Under the pieces are notes generated by a model, which worked only from the letters and a program-made list of their open reading frames with translations, made no database searches and was not told where the DNA came from. From Hippasteria phrygiana (lineage: Eukaryota > Echinodermata > Asteroidea > Valvatida > Goniasteridae): DNA of 64,000 nt. Of this stretch, positions 37,031-50,443 are shown in pieces (positions within the stretch are counted from its first letter, which is position 1; each line of letters starts with the position of its first letter). The stretch is from contig JAZGUH010000326.1 in the NCBI GenBank assembly GCA_037893225.1, positions 2,170,001 through 2,234,000 on the forward strand, written 5' to 3'. A program made the translations under genes and the position numbers.

Positions 37031-40000
37031 ATTCAAACCTCGCAATGTTTATTTTCTTTCCGGCCAACATCTGTGTACATGTTACCGTCTATTTATTGCT
37101 CCATGCATGTCAAATTCCCTAGGGTATGACTTGCTTTACTCATTCATAATTGCATGAAATATAAACCAAATACAGTAATTTTGACATGTATGGATAGCTT
37201 AGATCTGGCGCTACATGTTGTAATTATCGGCGGCTTCTTAGAGTTAAAACTTGTGGAGAAAATTCAAACCTCGCAATGTTTATTTTCTTTCCGGCCAACA
37301 TCTGTGTACATGTTACCGTCTATTTATTGCTCCATGCATGTCAAATTCCCTGGGGTATGACTTGCTTTACTCATTCATAATTGCATGAAATATAAACCAA
37401 ATACAGTAATTTTGACATGTATGGATAGCTTAGATCTGGCGCTACATGTTGTAATTATCGGCGGCTTCTTAGAGTTAAAACTTGTGGAGAAAATTCAAAC
37501 CTCGCAATGTTTATTTTCTTTCCGGCCAACATCTGTGTACATATTACCGTCTATTTATTGCTCCATGCATGTCAAATTCCCTGGGGTATGGACTTCCTTT
37601 ATTCATTCATAATTGCATGAAATATCAACCAAATGCAGTAATTTTGACATGTATGGATAGCTTAGATCTGGCGCTACATGTTGCAATCATCGGCGGCTTC
37701 TTAGAGTTAAAACTTGTGGAGAAAATTCAAACCTCGCAATGTTTATTTTCTTTCCGGCCAACATCTGTGTACATGTTACCGTCTATTTATTGCTCCATGC
37801 ATGTCAAATTCCCTGGGGTATGACTTGCTTTACTCATTCATAATTGCATGAAATATAAACCAAATACAGTACTTTTGCCATGTATGGATAGCTTAGATCT
37901 GGCGCTACATGTTGTAATTATCGGCGGCTTCTTAGAGTTAAAACTTGTGGAGAAAATTCAAACCTCGCAATGTTTATTTTCTTTCCGGCCAACATCTGTG
38001 TACATATTACCGTCTATTTATTGCTCCATGCATGTCAAATTCCCTGGGGTATGGACTTGCTTTATTCATTCATAATTGCATGAAATATCAACCAAATGCA
38101 GTAATTTTGACATGTATGGATAGCTTAGATCTGGCGCTACATGTTGTAATTATCGGCGGCTTCTTAGAGTTAAAACTTGTGGAGAAAATTCAAACCTCGC
38201 AATGTTTATTTTCTTTCCGGCCAACATCTGTGTACATATTACCGTCTATTTATTGCTCCTTGCCTGTCAGATTCCCTGGGGTATGAACTTGCTTTACTTA
38301 TTCATAATTGCATGAAATATCAACCAAATGCAGTAATTTTGACATGTATGGATAGCTTAGATCTGGCGCTACATGTTGCAATCATCGGTAGCTTCTTAGA
38401 GTTGTGGAGAAAATTCAAACCTCGCAATGTTTATTTTCTTCCCGGCCACCATCTGTGTGCATATTACCTTCTATTTATTGCTCCATGCCTGTCAGATTCC
38501 CTGGGGTATGTACTTGCTTTACTTATTCATAATTGCATGAAATATCAACCAAATGCAGTAATTTTGACATGTATGGATAGCTTAGATCTGGCGCTACATG
38601 TTGCAATCATCGGCGGCTTCCTAGAGTTAAAACTTGTGGAGCAAGTTCAAACCTCGCAATGTTTATTTTCTTCCCGGCCACCATCTGTGTACATATTACC
38701 GTCTATTTATTGCTCCATGCCTGTCAAATTCTCTGGGGTATGGACTTGCTTTACTTATTCATAATTGCATGAATTATCAACCAAATGCAGTAATGTTGAC
38801 ATGTATGGATAGCTTAGATCTGGCGCTACATGTTGCAATCATCGGCGGCTTTTTAGAGTTAAAACTTGTGGAGAAAATTCAAACCTCGCAACATTTATTT
38901 TCTTCCCGGCCACCATCTGTGTACATATTACCGTCTATTTATTGCTCCATGCCTGTCAGATTCCCTGGGGTATAAACTTGCTTTAGTCATTCATAATTGC
39001 ATAAAATATCAACCAAATGCAGTAATTTTGACATGTATGGATAGCTTAGATCTGGCGCTACATGTTGCAATCATCGGCGGCTTCTTAGAGTTAAAACTTG
39101 TGGAGAAAATTCAAACCTCGCAATGTTTATTTTCTTCCCGGCCACCATCTGTGTACATATTACCGTCTATTTATTGCTCCATGCCTGTCAAATTCCCAGG
39201 GGTATGGACTTGCTTTACTTATTCATAATTGCATAAAATATCAACCAAATGCAGTAATGTTGACATGTATGGATAGCTTAGATCTGGCGCTACATGTTGC
39301 AATCATCGGCGGCTTCTTAGAGTTAAAACTTGTGGAGAAAGTTCAAACCTCGCAGTGTTTATTTTCTTCCCGGCCACCATCTGTGTACATATTACCGTCT
39401 ATTTATTGCTCCATGCCTGTCAAATTCTCTGGGGTATGGACTTGCTTTACTCATTCACAATTGAATGAAATATCAACCAAATGCAGTAATTTTGACATGT
39501 ATGGATAGCTTAGATCTGGCGCTACATGTTGCAATCATCGGCGGCTTCTTAGAGTTAAAACTTGTGGAGAAAGTTCAAACCTCGCAATGTTTATTTTCTT
39601 CCCAGCCACCACTGTGTACATATTACCGTCTATTTATTGCTCCATGCCTGTCAGATTCCCTGGGGTATAAACTTGCTTTACTCATTCATAATTGCATAAA
39701 ATATCAACCAAATGCAGTAATTTTGACATGTATGGATAGCTTAGATCTGGCGCTACATGTTGCAATCATCGGCGGCTTCTTAGAGTTAAAACTTGTGGAG
39801 AAAATTCAAACCTCGCAATGTTTATTTTCTTCCCAGCCACCATCTGTGTACATATTACCGTCTATTTATTGCTCCATGCCTGTCAAATTCCCAGGGGTAT
39901 GGACTTGCTTTACTCATTCATAATTGCATAAAATATCAACCAAATGCAGTAATGTTGATATGTATGGATAGCTTAGATCTGGCGCTACATGTTGCAATCA

Positions 40001-40961
40001 TCGGCGGCTTCTTAGAGTTAAAACTTGTGGAGAAAGTTCAAACCTCGCAATGTTTATTTTCTTCCCGGCCACCATCTGTGTGCATATTACCTTATATTTA
40101 TTGCTCCATGCCTGTCAAATTCCCTGGGCTATGACTTGCTTTACTCATTCATAATTGCATGAAATATCAACCAAATTCAGTAATTTTGACATGTATGGAT
40201 AGCTTAGATCTGGCGCTACATGTTGCAATCATCGGCGGCTTCTTAGAGTTAAAACTTGTGGAGAAAATTCAAACCTCGCAATGTTTATTTTCTTTCCGGC
40301 CAACATCTGTGTACATGTTACCGTCTATTTATTGCTCCATGCTTGTCAAATTCCCTAGGGTATGGACTTGCTTTACTCATTCACAATTGAATGAAATATC
40401 AACCAAATGCAGTAATTTTGACATGTATGGATAGCTTAGATCTGGCGCTACATGTTGCAATCATCGGCGGCTTCTTAGAGTTAAAACTTGTGGAGAAAGT
40501 TCAAACCTCGCAATGTTTATTTTCTTCCCAGCCACCACTGTGTACATATTACCGTCTATTTATTGCTCCATGCCTGTCAGATTCCCTGGGGTATAAACTT
40601 GCTTTACTCATTCATAATTGCATAAAATATCAACCAAATGCAGTAATTTTGACATGTATGGATAGCTTAGATCTGGCGCTACATGTTGCAATCATCGGCG
40701 GCTTCTTAGAGTTAAAACTTGTGGAGAAAATTCAAACCTCGCAATGTTTATTTTCTTCCCAGCCACCATCTGTGTACATATTACCGTCTATTTATTGCTC
40801 CATGCCTGTCAAATTCCCAGGGGTATGGACTTGCTTTACTCATTCATAATTGCATAAAATATCAACCAAATGCAGTAATGTTGATATGTATGGATAGCTT
40901 AGATCTGGCGCTACATGTTGCAATCATCGGCGGCTTCTTAGAGTTAAAACTTGTGGAGAAA
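37031..40961 (+). repeat. Region B, copy B5: 17 units, 3931 bp (module X)
   Basis: Class order: F4 F1 P F1 F3 D R2v R3t H M R3 L Q R1' F2 L Q. The usual start markers (CAATTTTCGG, CTTTCAGGCC, GACATATATGG) are missing: the block begins at the equivalent of B1's second F4 (19687). From here to about 43270 it follows 19687 to about 25926 at a constant offset of 17344 bp. The GTGGAGCAAG variant before R3t marks module X. Confidence 0.86.
38188..38412 (+). repeat. 225-bp D unit, copy 5
   Basis: The 7-bp deletion and CGGTAGCTT (about 38386-38394) are present, with an F3 head and R2 tail; it lies 17344 bp from copy 1. Confidence 0.93.
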
Positions 40962-43900
40962 ATTCAAACCTCGCAATGTTTATTTTCTTTCCGGCCAACA
41001 TCTGTGTACATGTTACCGTCTATTTATTGCTCCATGCATGTCAAATTCCCTAGGGTATGACTTGCTTTACTCATTCATAATTGCATGAAATATAAACCAA
41101 ATACAGTAATTTTGACATGTATGGATAGCTTAGATCTGGCGCTACATGTTGCAATTTTCGGCGGCTTCTTAGAGTTAAAACTTGTGGAGAAAATTCAAAC
41201 CTCGCAATGTTTATTTTCTTTCAGGCCAACATCTGTGTACATATTACCGTCTATTTATTGCTCCATGCATGTCAAATTCCCTGGGGTATGGACTTGCTTT
41301 ATTCATTCATAATTGCATGAAATATCAACCAAATGCAGTAATTTTGACATATATGGATAGCTTAGATCTGGCGCTACATGTTGCAATCATCGGCGGCTTC
41401 TTAGAGTTAAAACTTGTGGAGAAAATTCAAACCTCGCAATGTTTATTTTCTTTCCGGCCAACATCTGTGTACATGTTACCGTCTATTTATTGCTCCATGC
41501 ATGTCAAATTCCCTGGGGTATGACTTGCTTTACTCATTCATAATTGCATGAAATATAAACCAAATACAGTAATTTTGACATGTATGGATAGCTTAGATCT
41601 GGCGCTACATGTTGTAATTATCGGCGGCTTCTTAGAGTTAAAACTTGTGGAGAAAATTCAAACCTCGCAATGTTTATTTTCTTTCCGGCCAACATCTGTG
41701 TACATGTTACCGTCTATTTATTGCTCCATGCATGTCAAATTCCCTGGGGTATGACTTGCTTTACTCATTCATAATTGCATGAAATATAAACCAAATACAG
41801 TAATTTTGACATGTATGGATAGCTTAGATCTGGCGCTACATGTTGTAATTATCGGCGGCTTCTTAGAGTTAAAACTTGTGGAGAAAATTCAAACCTCGCA
41901 ATGTTTATTTTCTTTCCGGCCAACATCTGTGTACATATTACCGTCTATTTATTGCTCCATGCATGTCAAATTCCCTGGGGTATGGACTTCCTTTATTCAT
42001 TCATAATTGCATGAAATATCAACCAAATGCAGTAATTTTGACATGTATGGATAGCTTAGATCTGGCGCTACATGTTGCAATCATCGGCGGCTTCTTAGAG
42101 TTAAAACTTGTGGAGAAAATTCAAACCTCGCAATGTTTATTTTCTTTCCGGCCAACATCTGTGTACATGTTACCGTCTATTTATTGCTCCATGCATGTCA
42201 AATTCCCTGGGGTATGACTTGCTTTACTCATTCATAATTGCATGAAATATAAACCAAATACAGTACTTTTGCCATGTATGGATAGCTTAGATCTGGCGCT
42301 ACATGTTGTAATTATCGGCGGCTTCTTAGAGTTAAAACTTGTGGAGAAAATTCAAACCTCGCAATGTTTATTTTCTTTCCGGCCAACATCTGTGTACATA
42401 TTACCGTCTATTTATTGCTCCATGCATGTCAAATTCCCTGGGGTATGGACTTGCTTTATTCATTCATAATTGCATGAAATATCAACCAAATGCAGTAATT
42501 TTGACATGTATGGATAGCTTAGATCTGGCGCTACATGTTGTAATTATCGGCGGCTTCTTAGAGTTAAAACTTGTGGAGAAAATTCAAACCTCGCAATGTT
42601 TATTTTCTTTCCGGCCAACATCTGTGTACATATTACCGTCTATTTATTGCTCCTTGCCTGTCAGATTCCCTGGGGTATGAACTTGCTTTACTTATTCATA
42701 ATTGCATGAAATATCAACCAAATGCAGTAATTTTGACATGTATGGATAGCTTAGATCTGGCGCTACATGTTGCAATCATCGGTAGCTTCTTAGAGTTGTG
42801 GAGAAAATTCAAACCTCGCAATGTTTATTTTCTTCCCGGCCACCATCTGTGTGCATATTACCTTCTATTTATTGCTCCATGCCTGTCAGATTCCCTGGGG
42901 TATGTACTTGCTTTACTTATTCATAATTGCATGAAATATCAACCAAATGCAGTAATTTTGACATGTATGGATAGCTTAGATCTGGCGCTACATGTTGCAA
43001 TCATCGGCGGCTTCCTAGAGTTAAAACTTGTGGAGAAAGTTCAAACCTCGCAATGTTTATTTTCTTCCCGGCCACCATCTGTGTACATATTACCGTCTAT
43101 TTATTGCTCCATGCCTGTCAAATTCTCTGGGGTATGGACTTGCTTTACTTATTCATAATTGCATGAATTATCAACCAAATGCAGTAATGTTGACATGTAT
43201 GGATAGCTTAGATCTGGCGCTACATGTTGCAATCATCGGCGGCTTTTTAGAGTTAAAACTTGTGGAGAAAATTCAAACCTCGCAACATTTATTTTCTTCC
43301 CGGCCACCATCTGTGTACATATTACCGTCTATTTATTGCTCCATGCCTGTCAGATTCCCTGGGGTATAAACTTGCTTTAGTCATTCATAATTGCATAAAA
43401 TATCAACCAAATGCAGTAATTTTGACATGTATGGATAGCTTAGATCTGGCGCTACATGTTGCAATCATCGGCGGCTTCTTAGAGTTAAAACTTGTGGAGA
43501 AAATTCAAACCTCGCAATGTTTATTTTCTTCCCGGCCACCATCTGTGTACATATTACCGTCTATTTATTGCTCCATGCCTGTCAAATTCCCAGGGGTATG
43601 GACTTGCTTTACTTATTCATAATTGCATAAAATATCAACCAAATGCAGTAATGTTGACATGTATGGATAGCTTAGATCTGGCGCTACATGTTGCAATCAT
43701 CGGCGGCTTCTTAGAGTTAAAACTTGTGGAGAAAGTTCAAACCTCGCAGTGTTTATTTTCTTCCCGGCCACCATCTGTGTACATATTACCGTCTATTTAT
43801 TGCTCCATGCCTGTCAAATTCTCTGGGGTATGGACTTGCTTTACTCATTCACAATTGAATGAAATATCAACCAAATGCAGTAATTTTGACATGTATGGAT

Positions 43901-45124
43901 AGCTTAGATCTGGCGCTACATGTTGCAATCATCGGCGGCTTCTTAGAGTTAAAACTTGTGGAGAAAGTTCAAACCTCGCAGTGTTTATTTTCTTCCCGGC
44001 CACCATCTGTGTACATATTACCGTCTATTTATTGCTCCATGCCTGTCAAATTCTCTGGGGTATGGACTTGCTTTACTCATTCACAATTGAATGAAATATC
44101 AACCAAATGCAGTAATTTTGACATGTATGGATAGCTTAGATCTGGCGCTACATGTTGCAATCATCGGCGGCTTCTTAGAGTTAAAACTTGTGGAGAAAGT
44201 TCAAACCTCGCAATGTTTATTTTCTTCCCGGCCACCATCTGTGTGCATATTACCTTATATTTATTGCTCCATGCCTGTCAAATTCCCTGGGCTATGACTT
44301 GCTTTACTCATTCATAATTGCATGAAATATCAACCAAATTCAGTAATTTTGACATGTATGGATAGCTTAGATCTGGCGCTACATGTTGCAATCATCGGCG
44401 GCTTCTTAGAGTTAAAACTTGTGGAGAAAATTCAAACCTCGCAATGTTTATTTTCTTTCCGGCCAACATCTGTGTACATGTTACCGTCTATTTATTGCTC
44501 CATGCTTGTCAAATTCCCTAGGGTATGGACTTGCTTTACTCATTCACAATTGAATGAAATATCAACCAAATGCAGTAATTTTGACATGTATGGATAGCTT
44601 AGATCTGGCGCTACATGTTGCAATCATCGGCGGCTTCTTAGAGTTAAAACTTGTGGAGAAAGTTCAAACCTCGCAATGTTTATTTTCTTCCCAGCCACCA
44701 CTGTGTACATATTACCGTCTATTTATTGCTCCATGCCTGTCAGATTCCCTGGGGTATAAACTTGCTTTACTCATTCATAATTGCATAAAATATCAACCAA
44801 ATGCAGTAATTTTGACATGTATGGATAGCTTAGATCTGGCGCTACATGTTGCAATCATCGGCGGCTTCTTAGAGTTAAAACTTGTGGAGAAAATTCAAAC
44901 CTCGCAATGTTTATTTTCTTCCCAGCCACCATCTGTGTACATATTACCGTCTATTTATTGCTCCATGCCTGTCAAATTCCCAGGGGTATGGACTTGCTTT
45001 ACTCATTCATAATTGCATAAAATATCAACCAAATGCAGTAATGTTGATATGTATGGATAGCTTAGATCTGGCGCTACATGTTGCAATCATCGGCGGCTTC
45101 TTAGAGTTAAAACTTGTGGAGAAA
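40962..45124 (+). repeat. Region B, copy B6: 18 units, 4163 bp (module Y)
   Basis: Class order: F4 F3 F1 F1 P F1 F3 D R2v R3t H M R3 R3 R1' F2 L Q. The start markers are present. This is the longest Y copy, and it shows how Y re-enters the A-derived module: R3-R3-R1'-F2-L-Q, against R3-L-Q-R1'-F2-L-Q in X. Confidence 0.86.
42582..42806 (+). repeat. 225-bp D unit, copy 6
   Basis: The 7-bp deletion and CGGTAGCTT (about 42780-42788) are present, with an F3 head and R2 tail. Confidence 0.93.
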
Positions 45125-47902
45125 ATTCAAACCTCGCAATGTTTATTTTCTTTCCGGCCAACATCTGTGTACATGTTACCGTCTATTTATTGCTCCATGC
45201 ATGTCAAATTCCCTAGGGTATGACTTGCTTTACTCATTCATAATTGCATGAAATATAAACCAAATACAGTAATTTTGACATGTATGGATAGCTTAGATCT
45301 GGCGCTACATGTTGCAATTTTCGGCGGCTTCTTAGAGTTAAAACTTGTGGAGAAAATTCAAACCTCGCAATGTTTATTTTCTTTCAGGCCAACATCTGTG
45401 TACATATTACCGTCTATTTATTGCTCCATGCATGTCAAATTCCCTGGGGTATGGACTTGCTTTATTCATTCATAATTGCATGAAATATCAACCAAATGCA
45501 GTAATTTTGACATATATGGATAGCTTAGATCTGGCGCTACATGTTGCAATCATCGGCGGCTTCTTAGAGTTAAAACTTGTGGAGAAAATTCAAACCTCGC
45601 AATGTTTATTTTCTTTCCGGCCAACATCTGTGTACATGTTACCGTCTATTTATTGCTCCATGCATGTCAAATTCCCTGGGGTATGACTTGCTTTACTCAT
45701 TCATAATTGCATGAAATATAAACCAAATACAGTAATTTTGACATGTATGGATAGCTTAGATCTGGCGCTACATGTTGTAATTATCGGCGGCTTCTTAGAG
45801 TTAAAACTTGTGGAGAAAATTCAAACCTCGCAATGTTTATTTTCTTTCCGGCCAACATCTGTGTACATGTTACCGTCTATTTATTGCTCCATGCATGTCA
45901 AATTCCCTGGGGTATGACTTGCTTTACTCATTCATAATTGCATGAAATATAAACCAAATACAGTAATTTTGACATGTATGGATAGCTTAGATCTGGCGCT
46001 ACATGTTGTAATTATCGGCGGCTTCTTAGAGTTAAAACTTGTGGAGAAAATTCAAACCTCGCAATGTTTATTTTCTTTCCGGCCAACATCTGTGTACATA
46101 TTACCGTCTATTTATTGCTCCATGCATGTCAAATTCCCTGGGGTATGGACTTCCTTTATTCATTCATAATTGCATGAAATATCAACCAAATGCAGTAATT
46201 TTGACATGTATGGATAGCTTAGATCTGGCGCTACATGTTGCAATCATCGGCGGCTTCTTAGAGTTAAAACTTGTGGAGAAAATTCAAACCTCGCAATGTT
46301 TATTTTCTTTCCGGCCAACATCTGTGTACATGTTACCGTCTATTTATTGCTCCATGCATGTCAAATTCCCTGGGGTATGACTTGCTTTACTCATTCATAA
46401 TTGCATGAAATATAAACCAAATACAGTACTTTTGCCATGTATGGATAGCTTAGATCTGGCGCTACATGTTGTAATTATCGGCGGCTTCTTAGAGTTAAAA
46501 CTTGTGGAGAAAATTCAAACCTCGCAATGTTTATTTTCTTTCCGGCCAACATCTGTGTACATATTACCGTCTATTTATTGCTCCATGCATGTCAAATTCC
46601 CTGGGGTATGGACTTGCTTTATTCATTCATAATTGCATGAAATATCAACCAAATGCAGTAATTTTGACATGTATGGATAGCTTAGATCTGGCGCTACGTG
46701 TTGCAATCATCGGCGGCTTCTTAGAGTTAAAACTTGTGGAGAAAATTCAAACCTCGCAATGTTTATTTTCTTTCCGGCCAACATCTGTGTACATGTTACC
46801 GTCTATTTATTGCTCCATGCCTGTCAAATTCCCTAGGGTATGACTTGCTTTACTCATTCATAATTGCATGAAATATAAACCAAATTCAGTAATTTTGACA
46901 TGTATGGATAGCTTAGATCTGGCGCTACATGTTGCAATCATCGGCGGCTTCTTAGAGTTAAAACTTGTGGAGAAAATTCAAACCTCGCAATGTTTATTTT
47001 CTTTCCGGCCAACATCTGTGTACATGTTACCGTCTATTTATTGCTCCATGCTTGTCAAATTCCCTAGGGTATGGACTTGCTTTACTCATTCACAATTGAA
47101 TGAAATATCAACCAAATGCAGTAATTTTGACATGTATGGATAGCTTAGATCTGGCGCTACATGTTGCAATCATCGGCGGCTTCTTAGAGTTAAAACTTGT
47201 GGAGAAAATTCAAACCTCGCAATGTTTATTTTCTTCCCAGCCACCATCTGTGTACATATTACCGTCTATTTATTGCTCCATGGCTGTCAAATTCCCAGGG
47301 GTATGGACTTGCTTTACTCATTCATAATTGCATAAAATATCAACCAAATGCAGTAATGTTGATATGTATGGATAGCTTAGATCTGGCGCTACATGTTGCA
47401 ATCATCGGCGGCTTCTTAGAGTTAAAACTTGTGGAGAAAGTTCAAACCTCGCAATGTTTATTTTCTTCCCGGCCACCATCTGTGTGCATATTACCTTATA
47501 TTTATTGCTCCATGCCTGTCAAATTCCCTGGGGTATGACTTGCTTTACTCATTCATAATTGCATGAAATATCAACCAAATTCAGTAATTTTGACATGTAT
47601 GGATAGCTTAGATCTGGCGCTACATGTTGCAATCATCGGCGGCTTCTTAGAGTTAAAACTTGTGGAGAAAATTCAAACCTCGCAATGTTTATTTTCTTTC
47701 CGGCCAACATCTGTGTACATGTTACCGTCTATTTATTGCTCCATGCTTGTCAAATTCCCTAGGGTATGGACTTGCTTTACTCATTCATAATTGCATGAAA
47801 TATCAACCAAATGCAGTAATTTTGACATGTATGGATAGCTTAGATCTGGCGCTACATGTTGCAATCATCGGCGGCTTCTTAGAGTTAAAACTTGTGGAGA
47901 AA
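45125..47902 (+). repeat. Region B, copy B7: 12 units, 2778 bp, lacking the D module
   Basis: Class order: F4 F3 F1 F1 P F1 F3 hybrid F2 Q R1'' F2. After F3 (46513), where D, R2v, R3t, H, M and R3 would follow, the array passes to a hybrid F unit and then A-derived F2 and Q units. The tail of the 46513 unit carries GCTACGTGTTG (about 46694-46704), a variant otherwise seen only at about 50625, 53400, 61273 and 62661, which points to exchange with region C type sequence. Confidence 0.85.
46745..46975 (+). repeat. Hybrid F unit at the point where the D module is missing
   Basis: The head is F type (TTTCCGGCCAACATC, CATGTTACCG), the middle has CATGCCTGTCAAATTC with CTAGGGTATGAC, and the tail has ATAAACCAAATTCAG. 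This mix of otherwise separate markers occurs only here, consistent with a recombination product joining a region B F unit to an A-type F2 unit. Confidence 0.8.
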
Positions 47903-50443
47903 ATTCAAACCTCGCAATGTTTATTTTCTTTCCGGCCAACATCTGTGTACATGTTACCGTCTATTTATTGCTCCATGCATGTCAAATTCCCTAGGGTATG
48001 ACTTGCTTTACTCATTCATAATTGCATGAAATATAAACCAAATACAGTAATTTTGACATGTATGGATAGCTTAGATCTGGCGCTACATGTTGCAATTTTC
48101 GGCGGCTTCTTAGAGTTAAAACTTGTGGAGAAAATTCAAACCTCGCAATGTTTATTTTCTTTCAGGCCAACATCTGTGTACATGTTACCGTCTATTTATT
48201 GCTCCAAGCATGTCAAATTCCCTGGGGTATGACTTGCTTTACTCATTCATAATTGCATGAAATATAAACCAAATACAGTAATTTTGACATGTATGGATAG
48301 CTTAGATCTGGCGCTACATGTTGTAATTATCGGCGGCTTCTTAGAGTTAAAACTTGTGGAGAAAATTCAAACCTCGCAATGTTTATTTTCTTTCCGGCCA
48401 ACATCTGTGTACATGTTACCGTCTATTTATTGCTCCATGCATGTCAAATTCCCTAGGGTATGACTTGCTTTACTCATTCATAATTGCATGAAATATAAAC
48501 CAAATACAGTAATTTTGACATGTATGGATAGCTTAGATCTGGCGCTACATGTTGTAATTATCGGCGGCTTCTTAGAGTTAAAACTTGTGGAGAAAATTCA
48601 AACCTCGCAATGTTTATTTTCTTTCCGGCCAACATCTGTGTACATGTTACCGTCTATTTATTGCTCCATGCATGTCAAATTCCCTGGGGTATGACTTGCT
48701 TTACTCATTCATAATTGCATGAAATATAAACCAAATACAGTAATTTTGACATGTATGGATAGCTTAGATCTGGCGCTACATGTTGTAATTATCGGCGGCT
48801 TCTTAGAGTTAAAACTTGTGGAGAAAATTCAAACCTCGCAATGTTTATTTTCTTTCCGGCCAACATCTGTGTACATATTACCGTCTATTTATTGCTCCAT
48901 GCATGTCAAATTCCCTGGGGTATGGACTTCCTTTATTCATTCATAATTGCATGAAATATCAACCAAATGCAGTAATTTTGACATGTATGGATAGCTTAGA
49001 TCTGGCGCTACATGTTGTAATTATCGGCGGCTTCTTAGAGTTAAAACTTGTGGAGAAAATTCAAACCTCGCAATGTTTATTTTCTTTCCGGCCAACATCT
49101 GTGTACATATTACCGTCTATTTATTGCTCCATGCATGTCAAATTCCCTGGGGTATGGACTTGCTTTATTCATTCATAATTGCATGAAATATCAACCAAAT
49201 GCAGTAATTTTGACATGTATGGATAGCTTAGATCTGGCGCTACATGTTGTAATTATCGGCGGCTTCTTAGAGTTAAAACTTGTGGAGAAAATTCAAACCT
49301 CGCAATGTTTATTTTCTTTCCGGCCAACATCTGTGTACATATTACCGTCTATTTATTGCTCCTTGCCTGTCAGATTCCCTGGGGTATGAACTTGCTTTAC
49401 TTATTCATAATTGCATGAAATATCAACCAAATGCAGTAATTTTGACATGTATGGATAGCTTAGATCTGGCGCTACATGTTGCAATCATCGGTAGCTTCTT
49501 AGAGTTGTGGAGAAAATTCAAACCTCGCAATGTTTATTTTCTTCCCGGCCACCATCTGTGTGCATATTACCTTCTATTTATTGCTCCATGCCTGTCAGAT
49601 TCCCTGGGGTATGTACTTGCTTTACTTATTCATAATTGCATGAAATATCAACCAAATGCAGTAATTTTGACATGTATGGATAGCTTAGATCTGGCGCTAC
49701 ATGTTGCAATCATCGGCGGCTTCCTAGAGTTAAAACTTGTGGAGAAAGTTCAAACCTCGCAATGTTTATTTTCTTCCCGGCCACCATCTGTGTACATATT
49801 ACCGTCTATTTATTGCTCCATGCCTGTCAAATTCTCTGGGGTATGGACTTGCTTTACTTATTCATAATTGCATGAATTATCAACCAAATGCAGTAATGTT
49901 GACATGTATGGATAGCTTAGATCTGGCGCTACATGTTGCAATCATCGGCGGCTTTTTAGAGTTAAAACTTGTGGAGAAAATTCAAACCTCGCAATATTTA
50001 TTTTCTTCCCGGCCACCATCTGTGTACATATTACCGTCTATTTATTGCTCCATGCCTGTCAGATTCCCTGGGGTATAAACTTGCTTTAGTCATTCATAAT
50101 TGCATAAAATATCAACCAAATGCAGTAATTTTGACATGTATGGATAGCTTAGATCTGGCGCTACATGTTGCAATCATCGGCGGCTTCTTAGAGTTAAAAC
50201 TTGTGGAGAAAATTCAAACCTCGCAATGTTTATTTTCTTCCCGGCCACCATCTGTGTACATATTACCGTCTATTTATTGCTCCATGCCTGTCAAATTCCC
50301 AGGGGTATGGACTTGCTTTACTTATTCATAATTGCATAAAATATCAACCAAATGCAGTAATGTTGACATGTATGGATAGCTTAGATCTGGCGCTACATGT
50401 TGCAATCATCGGCGGCTTCTTAGAGTTAAAACTTGTGGAGAAA
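47903..50443 (+). repeat. Region B, copy B8: 11 units, 2541 bp, last B-type copy
   Basis: Class order: F4 F1 F4 F1 P F3 D R2v R3t H M. The CAATTTTCGG and CTTTCAGGCC markers are present, but the second unit is of F1 rather than F3 type (CATGTTACCG, GCTCCAAGCATG, the last a private change). The H unit reads CGCAATATTT instead of CGCAACATTT, shared only with the unit at 58078. R3 is replaced by the S unit that starts region C. Confidence 0.85.
49291..49515 (+). repeat. 225-bp D unit, copy 7
   Basis: The 7-bp deletion and CGGTAGCTT (about 49489-49497) are present, with an F3 head and R2 tail. Confidence 0.93.
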
